A stretch of 64,000 bases of DNA from Omphalotus guepiniiformis. Taxonomy: Eukaryota; Basidiomycota; Agaricomycetes; Agaricales; Omphalotaceae. A program made the translations under genes and the position numbers. The notes under the pieces were generated by a model. It worked only from the letters and a program-made list of their open reading frames with translations, searched no databases and was not told where the DNA came from. Positions 24,401 through 33,648 of this stretch are shown here, piece after piece. The DNA lies in assembly GCA_028554645.1 (NCBI GenBank), contig JAQOOI010000076.1:1054001-1118000 (forward strand), in the 5' to 3' direction. Position 1 is the first letter of the stretch, and each line of letters starts with the position of its first letter.

Positions 24401-25191
24401 GATGAAGCTCTCAATAGTACGACGAGAGGTCACCAGGTCAACGAGGTTGCAATGAGCATTTGGTCGACCCAAACTTACAAGAGATACGTTCGCTCGAGGA
24501 TGACTGATACGCCACAGGGCGTAGTCGACCGGCTCTTTGTTCCTCCAAACATGGCAGATGCAATCAGCAATGCTGTCTTCAACGGTAGGCACGGCGATGC
24601 CAGTGATATGCTCAGAGACTTGTGGACGCCGTTTGGTCTGCAGGGAATGCCGCGGCTATTGGTTGTGCTTGCTAAACATCGTTCAGATGAAAACCATTGG
24701 GTTGTTCATAGGTACGTCGTGGTTCGCACATGATCCTATTCCATGTTGATGAAGTTTCTTTTTTAAAGGTTTTCTCTGCCTGACGGAGGTTTGACCACGT
24801 ATGACTCGTATCCTGAAAGGACACTACCTGATGGCCGTGTAAGTTTGGTATTTTGTCCCTCATTCTTATCGTCTGACATTTGTTCATTTAGCCTCTTGGT
24901 TGGTGGTTCGCTATCCGAGTTGCCTGGCCCAATGCAATCTATCCAAGCCCGGATCATCTCATTCAGAAGATGGTGCGTCTGCATCGCCCGATGCAGCTGC
25001 CTATCGATAACTCCGTCGCTGCTGGCGGTATCTGGCGGAATATTCTGATGGGTTCTCGGGCTGAGAGGAGCCTCGACTTGGAGCGACTACGAGACCTCAT
25101 AAATACCGAGGTCAAGAACTTGCGGACAAGGAAGCACCTCGGCAAGTTGTCGATCAACGCACCGCGGCCTTCATGGGAAGACATGAGTTGA
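21423..25191 (+). CDS. Large disordered protein with a C-terminal Ulp1-like domain lacking the catalytic Cys
   Basis: Not a protein I can name. The N-terminus starts MSAAGSGEILKPILMR and is joined through a 15-nt microexon (21535-21549) to KYLDGMSREELDDPDDYRS. About 700 residues of Ser/Pro/Arg-rich sequence follow, with a charged helical segment (HELVRKVVLKAVKQRMKKL) and a coiled-coil-like LKREILLMQQRIESLG. The last ~250 residues are ordered: WQKIHQRLLSWAIIWRF, then VDRLFVPPNMADAISNAV, RLLVVLAKHRSDENHWVVHR, LTTYDSYPERT and PIDNSVAAGGIWRNILMG. The order strand-HW, then YDS, then a Gly-rich turn resembles the C48 (Ulp1/SENP) protease core, with His at 24695-24697 and Asp at 24803-24805. Where such proteases have QxxxxDCG, this protein has AAGG, so it should be inactive. 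The fold call is inference; the gene model is well supported by in-frame exons. Confidence 0.7.
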
Positions 25192-25527
25192 TGTGTCCAA
25201 CTGCTGGCAGCCTTGGCACCGGTATGGCTGTATCAAGACTTTTACTATTTTTTCTTGACTTATTGCGCTACCCTCGGTTTATTTTCTTTATCACATTTTT
25301 TTCACTAGTATTCGAATTCTGTAGGCTACATGTGTTATTACTGGAATTTGCGTGCTTCTCTGGGCGGATTGAATGATTTCGCCTGTACACCTTGCTAACA
25401 TTCCCTTCATTATGTTGTTATATGTAGTAGGATCTACGCTACTTGTTTCGAAATAAATGGTGCTTCTCTGTTCCATGAGATCAGTTATATGCGCATCAGA
25501 GGGGTCAGAGGTGCTTCTCACCGAGCC
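25192..25527. other. Convergent 3' region
   Basis: 336 bp between the stop of the Ulp1-like gene (plus) and the stop of the 84-residue gene (minus). It is T-rich on the plus strand (25240-25320) and probably holds both 3' UTRs and polyadenylation signals. I see no coding sequence. Confidence 0.5.
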
Positions 25528-25836
25528 TCAGAGACTGCTGAGCACAGTGGTGAGCTCATGGATATTGCCGCGAGTGACCAATGGAGTTTCTGTAGTGGTC
25601 CTCGTAGAAGCAGCCAGCTGTGGAAGTGGTTCAGTGTAATGTCAATGGTTTTAACCGAGGGACGCTCTTACATCGTATAAAATGTGTGCTTGACCGTCAA
25701 GGTTGGCCATCAATTCCGCATTCTTGTATTTCGTTCCTCGAGCATCATTTTTGCGTTTCTTTTTGACAGCCAGCTTTGCAGACGACAATCTCGCTGGTGT
25801 AGCACTTTTTGTCCGTTTTCCTGAACCTTTGGTCAT
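25528..25836 (-). CDS. Small basic protein, 84 aa, two exons, unknown function
   Basis: Exon 1 (25836-25672) encodes 55 residues beginning MTKGSGKRTKSATPAR, with a very basic patch LAVKKKRKNDARG that could act as a nuclear localisation signal, and ending MANLDGQAHILYD. A 54-nt intron (25671-25618) with a gtaaga donor and a ccacag acceptor joins in phase to exon 2 (LAASTRTTTETPLVTRGN, ending VLSSL). The exon lengths (165 and 90 nt including the stop) and the canonical splice sites keep one frame, and this is the reason to accept so short a gene. An in-frame TAA lies upstream of the ATG, so this start is firm unless a further exon exists. It is divergent from CPSF73 with only 106 bp between start codons. 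No family is recognised. Confidence 0.55.
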
Positions 25837-25942
25837 CGTTGAACCGAGAGACTCAGAAGAGAGAGAACCGTCTGCTTATGTAACATTTTCGGTTTTGACT
25901 TGAACTCGTACTACTACTACCCTTCGTCACATTCATGAAAAG
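25837..25942. promoter_or_regulatory. Short divergent promoter (84-aa gene / CPSF73)
   Basis: 106 bp between two divergent ATGs, so the two genes probably share a bidirectional promoter. It contains an upstream ATG at 25935 whose nine-codon frame overlaps the CPSF73 start. Confidence 0.5.
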
Positions 25943-28914
25943 ATGTCTGATGGTCCCACTTTGAGTATAACCCTACTGGGCGCTGGTCAAGAGGTTGGAA
26001 GGTCGTGTTGTGTTCTACAATACCGCGGAAGAACAATCGTCTGTGATGCCGGAGTGCACCCCGCGTATAGTGGAATGGCTTCCCTGCCTTTCATTGACGA
26101 ACTTGACTGGAGCACTGTTGATGCGCTTTTGATAACTCAGTGAGCTTCATTGAAATCTGCTAGCTGCCTGCTACCTAACTACGATGTAGCTTTCACTTGG
26201 ATCATGCTGCTGCACTGACGTATATCACTGAAAAAGTGAAGGACATCTGCTATAAATTCTTCAACAATTCCTTAATGAATTTTACAGACGAATTTCAGAG
26301 ATGGCAAAGGGAAGGTGTATATGACTCATCCCACCAAGGCGCTTCACAAGTTCATGATGCAAGACTTCGTCCGAATGAGGTTGGTCTCGTCTCCTCTTCC
26401 CGTGTTCATGCCTGATCTCGAGTGCCAGCGCCTCGTCATCCGATGCTCTCTTCTCTCCTTTGGATATGTCAATGTCCCTGTCTTTCATCATTCCTGTCTC
26501 CGCCCATCAACTTATCACGCCTTGCCCTGGTGTCACCTTTACTCCTTATCATGCTGGCCATGTACTGGGTGCTTGCATGTTTTTGATAGATATCTATGGC
26601 CTGCGTATACTCTATACTGGGGACTACTCGCGCGAAGAGGATCGCCACCTCGTCAAAGCCGAAGTACCTCCGATACGCCCAGACGTTCTCATCGTAGAAA
26701 GCACTTACGGTGTACAGACTTTGGAAAGTAGACCTGAGAAAGAGCAACGATTCACAAGCTTGATTCACGCTATCATACGCCGAGGAGGACACGTCCTTCT
26801 ACCCCAGTTCGCCCTTGGTCGAGCTCAAGAACTACTTCTAATTCTGGACGAGTACTGGAAGAAACATCCAGATCTACACAATGTTCCAATATACTACGCT
26901 TCTGGATTGGCTCGAAAATCAATGGCTGTCTATCAAACTTATATCCATACCATGAATGCCAATGTTCGTTCAAGATTCGCAAAACGAGATAATCCGTTTG
27001 TATTCAAGTAAGTCGCTTTTGGACTCTCATTCATCCAATCTCATCTTTTCAATTTTAATGAAGGCATATCTCAAACCTACCCCAGTTACGAGGCTGGGAA
27101 AAAAAGATCGCAGAGGGCCCTCCGTGCGTTGTACTCGCCAGTCCTGGATTCATGCAATCGGGCCCCAGTCGGGAATTATTCGAGCTATGGGCTCCTGACT
27201 CCCGAAATGGTCTGATCATCACTGGATATTCAGTAGAAGGGACACTGGCTAGGGTGAGTGAATTCGGAGATGAATACCTATACCATCCTGTATATAAAAA
27301 AAGCAATCCAATGTTTTTCTCTCCACTTGTGATCGCTTGAGTGAACTGTGAACGATATTGGTGTTCTTTTTTCCCTCTGAAAACGTCTATATTATTCTCG
27401 AGCGCTCATGACTACTCTCTGCTCTTGATTGTAGGACATTATCAACGAACCGGACGAATTCGAATCTGTGAAAGGGGGCATGATTCCCAGGAAGATTTCG
27501 GTGGAATATATTTCCTTCAGCGCACATGTGGATTACTCTCAGAACTCGGAGTTCATTGAGTTGGTCAAGGCTCAGCACGTCGTACGTGAAATAATCTCTG
27601 CATTAATCTGCTCCTCATCGAGGTCTTACTCAGGTTCTTGTTCATGGTGAGCAAACGGCGATGGGCCGTCTACGTGCAGCCATGACATCTCGTTACAAAG
27701 AGCGAGATGAAGATGTCAAAATACATACTCCTCGTAATCTGGAGACGTTGAACTTATCTTTTCGCGGTGAACGAGTAGCCAAGGCAAGCTTCTTCATATG
27801 ACCAATGGTTTCTGCTCTGATATCTGTTATGCATAGGCAATTGGTACTTTGGCCGACAAACAGCCTCAAGCCAACGATATCATGTCTGGTCTCCTGGTGT
27901 CAAAGGATTATTCATACACGCTTCTTGACCCTCGGGACTTACGAGATTTCGCGGGACTATCAACGTGTACCGTAAGCCAGAAGCAGAAAATTGTCCTGGG
28001 CGTCCGTTGGGAGCTAGTACGTTGGCATCTTGAAGGTATGTATGGTGGCGTAGAAGAGGGTGTGGATATGGACGGTATACCTACAATGCGAGTGCGTATC
28101 TGTTTTCGCTCTCAGTGTCTCTATGTCGTTGAATGCAGTGTCGTCAAGGTGATGGGCGCTGTCGATGTCAAGCACACTCAGGAGCATGAACTAACGCTCG
28201 AATGGGATTCTAGTGCAAGTAACGACATGATTGCAGATTCGACACTCGCCCTGATTACTGGAATTGACAAGAGTCCAGCGTCTGTCAAGCGTGGGTTTCA
28301 TGACTATTTAATTCTATGTGTCTGACCTGACTATGCTGTACCCAGTAACGAGCAATAATCATTCTCACTCTCATTCGCACTCACACTCACATCCTCACGC
28401 TGACAAAGAAGATGAGACTTCATCAGTCACCAGAATACGAAGGCTAGCTATGTTTTTAGAGGCCCACTTTGGTGATGTGGAGCTTCATATGCCGGACGAA
28501 GTATACGAAGAGTCCGAACAAGGTGAAGATGAACATGACGCGTCCCTATTGGTCCGGCTGGATGAGGCAGACGCCACCATAAACCTTGTCACTTTGGTAT
28601 GCGGAAATAGATGCTTATATGTACTCTAGACTAATGCTACTGTTCGCTTCTAGGGCGTATCAAGCACAAGTGAGGCTCTCAGAAAGAGAGTGGAGGCAGT
28701 TCTCAGTATGGCGGTTACCACCGTAAGCTCCCTCACGGAATCGTTCATTTCCGTGGCCCCGGCATCGTACGAAGTTAACCCAGAAAAGGAGGGGGCGAAA
28801 GGAGTAGTTCTTCCCGTGGAGGAAGCGCTTAAAGTGGAGGAAGAGGATTACGGAAAGAAAGATAACGTAGAAGCAGACTTCGTGGTCAACAATGATCGAA
28901 ATAGCCCAAAATGA
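25943..28914 (+). CDS. YSH1: CPSF73/Ysh1, endonuclease of pre-mRNA 3'-end processing
   Basis: The zinc-dependent nuclease of the cleavage and polyadenylation complex. It is a metallo-beta-lactamase/beta-CASP protein. Visible blocks: [19 protein letters not shown] near the N-terminus, [14 protein letters not shown] (HxHxDH at 26190-26205, split by an intron), [103 protein letters not shown] and [13 protein letters not shown]. The catalytic residues appear intact. The C-terminal domain contains an unusual His/Ser run (28360-28398) and an acidic stretch, and the protein ends [11 protein letters not shown] 25943 has an A at -3. An upstream ATG at 25935 opens a nine-codon frame overlapping it, which could lower initiation. 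Confidence 0.93.
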
Positions 28915-29147
28915 AGGCCCGGGCATGCTCCTGATATTGGCCCATGAAACTGCGACTTAACTAACCGCATTCCATCTGCCTTTACATGGTATAATGCAGC
29001 TTTGACACTGTAAATACGTGATACAATACATTTGACAGCAAATATAGGATTCAGATAGTCGAAACACGGGAGCTCAGGAAAGAGTGAAATTATGTGCTGC
29101 GATTGATACTGAAATTACTAAGGGTCAGTACGTCTTGTTCTAGTCAC

Positions 29148-29642
29148 TCAAACGATGGGCACAAACCTCCAACCCTGGGAGCCGTTGATGATAGGCCTCC
29201 ATTTCGCCCAATATGTGATCCGCGACCTTTCTTTGCGGATTAATATCGCAATTGTCCACATCAAGGCCAACTCGACTAGCGAAAACGCGCTGCTCAGAAT
29301 AATTATCCATATGTGATTCTCATATTTAGGAAGAGTGTTGGTGACATTCAGCACGATGGCAGCGACAGCGACTCCGAAGGCAGTAGTCCACAGCACAGAG
29401 ACTGCAAATGCACACGCAGTTTTGAACTTTGAGAACAGTCGTGCTGAGCCGTGCGGTTCTACACGCGCAAGCGCGAGCAGTGTGATATGATAAGGTAGCG
29501 TAGCTGTATATGCAATTGGAATCACCCAGAGTAGTGGTGAAGCATTCAAGCTTATACCGGCTAAAGAAAGAGCAAGAGTAGCGGTGGAAACAGCAAGCGA
29601 AGCGTAAAAGAGCGAAGGCAATGGTCGAGGTAAAGGGTGCAT
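29148..29642 (-). CDS. Four-helix membrane protein, unknown function
   Basis: A single-exon frame of 164 residues starting MHPLPRPLPSLFYASL. Four hydrophobic segments are evident: the LFYASLAVSTATLALSL region, LLWVIPIAYTATLPYHITLL, the FKTACAFAVSVLWTTAFG region, and the IWIIILSSAFSLVELALMW region. The tail is basic (RKERSRITYWAKW) and ends RFVPIV. The four-span layout with short loops recalls MARVEL-like proteins, common in agaricomycetes, but I see no diagnostic motif. The frame runs upstream of this ATG to 29723 without a better start, and no upstream exon is convincing. Convergent with CPSF73 (233 bp between stops) and divergent from acetoacetyl-CoA synthetase. Confidence 0.6.
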   Translation of the reverse strand: MHPLPRPLPSLFYASLAVSTATLALSLAGISLNASPLLWVIPIAYTATLPYHITLLALARVEPHGSARLFSKFKTACAFAVSVLWTTAFGVAVAAIVLNVTNTLPKYENHIWIIILSSAFSLVELALMWTIAILIRKERSRITYWAKWRPIINGSQGWRFVPIV

Positions 29643-30533
29643 AGAGTCAGTAAGAGTACTGGGAAGAAGCAAGATGGATGGCAATGTACATTTGTAGGAC
29701 CAGGTTACCAAGCCTTGCGCCACAACACTAGTTCCCTAATACAGCGTATTCTTCGAAGACCACCTTTGGTATGGCGATGCATACAGTGCTCTAGAATCAG
29801 ATCGGAGATTTCAGCTACATACATAGTGTTGATCTGCCCTCAAAGAATCAAAGATCGGACTCACTTCTCGTTGATGCATGAAGAAAACCAGATGAAGCGT
29901 TACCAAATCAAAGGAACGTTCGGTCTCTAAAGTTCCTAGCCTTGGTCGTTACAAGAAGAGAGTTCATGAGAGATCGATAAACATACATGAAAAGGCCCTA
30001 TCGTGTAGTAAGGGATGCCAATCAAGCTGGGACGATCGCACTGGGGTCTCATTTGAGTTCAAGTGCTGTATGTAGCACAGGGTTAATAACAAGAACCCTT
30101 ACCATCTTGAAAGCAGTGCATAATTGACCAACATGCAAAGGACATATACGATCAAGAAACGAAAATAATCCAGAAATGCGTCGGCCTCATCGGAATACTT
30201 CGATGGTTGGAAAATAGGTACCGCGGAACTTGTACATGTATAATCAATCGAGCAGCGCCTTTTTGATGCCTTCAAGAGCACTAATCAAGAACTTGTAGCA
30301 AGGCGTATCTCTTTGATTGCTAGGGCGCAAGATGTTTTAGCAAGCGTCGATGGATTTAGAGAGAAGGATACAGCGATAATTCGCAGAGGTGGCCGCGTCG
30401 CGAACCGCGTGACCTTCTTTCACTTCTCACAGCTTCTCACTCCCATCGTAAATGGGTAGCGTTCGCTTATTAGTCGTCTTCTGACTATTTGAGTAGCATT
30501 CAATATTACCATGTCCTTGCCTTCCCTATTATC
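29643..30533. other. Intergenic region between divergent genes
   Basis: 0.89 kb holding the promoters of the four-helix protein (minus) and acetoacetyl-CoA synthetase (plus). A 60-codon minus-strand frame at 30281-30099 ends in a hydrophobic helix but has no supported start, partner exon or family, so it is not called. An upstream ATG at 30511 lies just before the synthetase start. Confidence 0.45.
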
Positions 30534-33348
30534 ATGTCTTCGGGTCGTTTTTCCCAGTGCCATGTCATTTGGAAACCCTCAAACCCCGCATTGACAGCCA
30601 TTGAGATATTCAGGCGTGCTATAAACCGTAAACATGGCTTGTCACTCAGTCAGTCTTCTACACTTGGGTCGCACGCGGTTTCTCATCGTCTTTCATAGAG
30701 GATTACTTTGATCTTCACGAGTATTCTGTAAATGACTATACCTTCTGGTTAGATTTGTGGCAGCAAGTCGGGATAGTCTATTCTCAACCTCCGACAAAGG
30801 TACGTATCTTGATTTCCTAGAAAACTGTTCCAAGTAACAGTTCTTCAGACAGTTGAACCGGGACGATCTGCATTTCAGCTTTCTTGGTTTCCTGGCGCGC
30901 GCCTAAACTATGCCGAGAATTTACTTCAGCGTAATGACGACCGAATTGCATGTACTACGGTGACCGAAGCTGGGGTAGTAAAGGATTATTCCTATCGGCA
31001 GCTGCGTAGCATGGTCGCTGAAATGGCTGCCGCTCTCAGAGTTAATGGTGTGACAATTGGTGATAGAGTTGCTGGTAGGTACATCTTACTGGTGACCCTA
31101 TCTTTCTGTTTAGGCTGATATTGTATGCTTTAGCTGTGATTTCAAACTCGATTGAAGCAATCGTAATCGCTTTGGCTACTGCGAGTATCGGAGGCGTATT
31201 CACCAGCACAGCTCCAGACATGGGAACCAAGGTACCTTTCTCGGGTCGCGTGATCTCCAATGCAGCTCAGAGACTGTCCAGGGTATCTTAGATCGCTATC
31301 GGCAAGTTCGACCCAAGATTATCTTCTTTGAAACCGAGGTTTTCTATGCTGGCAAAACTGTTGACCTCAAGTCGAAAGCCAAAGAAGTCATTCAAGCTCT
31401 GGGAGAAAGTGGTTTGAAGTTGGGAATCCTGCTCACTAGTCGCTTGACTGGGCAAATATGTGTGTTCCCTGAACTATCGAGCTGTACGGTCGAATGACGG
31501 AAGAAAATACACTTGAAGCTGATTTTCTGGCTCAGTACTTCGTTGGACAAGTTTTTAGCCTCCGGAGACAATAGACCTTTGATTTTCGAGCAATTGCCCT
31601 TTCAACATCCCTTGGTGATACTCTACTCTTCTGGTTAGTATGTTTATCCATTTGTACGCGAGTTTGCTTACTTACTTCCTTTCAGGAACTACTGGGATGC
31701 CGAAATGCATTGTCCACTCTGCTGGGGTAAACGTCATTCAAAAACAATGCTTATTGAAATTAATACATGTTTCTACTCGTCAGGGTATCCTCATACAACT
31801 CAAGAAGGAACTAGCTTACTGCTGCGGTGTTGGTCCTGACGATACTTTCTTCCAATATACAACTGTAAGCACGTTTCTCAGTCTAGGTCTCTTTCATTCA
31901 CAAATTGTTCACCAGACCGGGTGGATGATGTGGACTCTTCTTTTGACGGGATTATCTTGGGGTGCTCGTCTACTTCTGTATGACGGGTCTCCTTTCCATC
32001 CAAGCGCGTCTTCATTTCTACGCATGGTTCATGCTCAAGGGTGGGTTACTCTTGTATTACTTCATCAGGAGATGCTAAGATATGTGTAGGGTGTCAGTTC
32101 TCGGATTAAGCCCACGGTTTTTAGCAGAGGTGTATGGCCAAGGAATAGAACCTCGTATGGAAAACATCAGACTTCACTGGAATACCTATTGACTCAGACC
32201 ACTAGTAAAGCTTGCATCCTTCGAAGCTCTTCATACCATTGCTGTTGGAGGGGCAATACTTACTGTGCCAATACATACTTGGGCCCAGCGTGCTTTCGGA
32301 AGCACCACACGAGTATATATTGCGATGGGGGGTACGGATATCTGTTCTGCATGTCAGTTTTCTATTGCTTTCCCTCTTTTTTTCTCTCATCCGTTTGAAC
32401 ATCCTCCCAGTCTTAGTTAGTCCCCCGAGTCTTCCCATACGTGCAGGAGGTAAGTTCTTTTCGTTGCTAGCCTATCCTGGACAACAACAAAATGATATTT
32501 GCAGAGATACCCGCTAAGGCTCTCGGGTGCAACATGAAAGTGTACGACAATTCTGGAAATAACATTGAACACACTGGTGAAACGGGCGAAATGGTTTGTA
32601 CAAGGCCTCATCCTTCGGTGCCATTATTCTTCTGGGGCGACGAGTCAGGAGAGAAGCTTCACAAGACTTATTTTGATGTCTTCCCAGGCAGGTGCAATTG
32701 CTGTTTTACTCTCTAGTATTGCTTAAGTTTTAATCTCACAGGGGTTTGGCGTCAAGGGGATCTTATGGTGGTGAATCCTGAATCCAAAGGGATGATGGTT
32801 TTGGGACGCAGGTAAGTCTCGTAGGCTACATCAGTATGGCACTGTGTATCTCAGATTGACCCTAGCGACGGTGTTCTCAATCCTAAAGGCATTCGGTTTG
32901 GCTCCGGAGAAATATATTCTGTTCTGGAGGACCATCCGAAGATATCTCTTTTAGTCGAAGATTCGATCTGTGTCGGCCAACGTAGACCGCAAGATAGTGA
33001 CGAAAGAGTGTTGTTGTTTTTAAAGATGCGTAGAGGGCATAAATTGACTCCTGCGCTCGAGAAGGAAATCAAATCAGCCATTCGACATGGACTCAGCGCC
33101 AGGCATGTCCCTGAATATGTCTTCCAAGTGGAGGATATTCCGTGTGTGCTACGTTCTTACATTTGCTTGATAGTGCTCATCAGGCTCTCTAGTGTACGGT
33201 CAACGGAAAGAAGATTGAGATTGCAGTCAAGCAGATTGTTTCTGGTATACAAACAAAACCTAGCGGTGCGGTAGCCAACCCTGAGGCTTTGAAGCTGTAC
33301 TACCGGTACAATGATATCGAGAACCTGCATGCACGGAGCAAGCTGTGA
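30534..33348 (+). CDS. Acetoacetyl-CoA synthetase (AMP-forming)
   Basis: Activates acetoacetate to acetoacetyl-CoA with ATP, in the cytosol, for sterol/lipid synthesis or ketone-body use. The N-terminal block is characteristic of acetoacetyl-CoA rather than acetyl-CoA synthetases: CHVIWKPSNPALTAIEIF, then a second exon with DYFDLHEYSVNDYTFWLD. WFPGARLNYAENLL, GDRVAAVISNSIEAIVIAL and GGVFTSTAPDMGTK follow. The adenylation core is ILYSSGTTGMPKCIVHSAGG, with MGGTDICSAF and GETGEMVCTRPHPSVPLFF, then VWRQGDLMVV, SDGVLNPKGIRFGSGEIY and a C-terminal VNGKKIEIAVKQIVSG whose lysine-bearing loop fits the catalytic Lys of the superfamily. About ten introns are needed, all short, and the frame is intact. 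The start is ATG 30534; an earlier ATG at 30511 opens an overlapping 26-codon frame. Confidence 0.9.
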
Positions 33349-33648
33349 TGGACGTTTCGGCGGTGTATACACGTAGCCTCGGTGCACTTGAAATGCAGCC
33401 ATAAGTCTGTGGCATCATCTCATAGTCTGATTCGTCGAGGTGAATTACCAGCCTGTGGATGGAGGTCAATATCGTGTTGTAAACAATGTAAATATGTATG
33501 TATATCATGGAATGTACCGCAAGAAATCAATTTTACCGCCGAAATCCTATGTAGGCGCCCATGACTCATGAGCGCTTGTGCAAACTCTAGGCTACACGAA
33601 GTGTCACAAGCGCCACAGACGTGACTGAACGCGTCTTCCTCTCTCGCC
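33349..33648. other. Short intergenic region
   Basis: 300 bp between the tandem acetoacetyl-CoA synthetase and AND-1 genes. No coding sequence or repeat is visible; it presumably holds a terminator and the AND-1 promoter. Confidence 0.5.

Noticed and set aside
30099..30281. 60-codon minus-strand frame with a hydrophobic helix (RFLIVYVLCMLVNYALL)
   Set aside because: It has no supported start context, no partner exon in phase and no family; a lone hydrophobic stretch is weak evidence.
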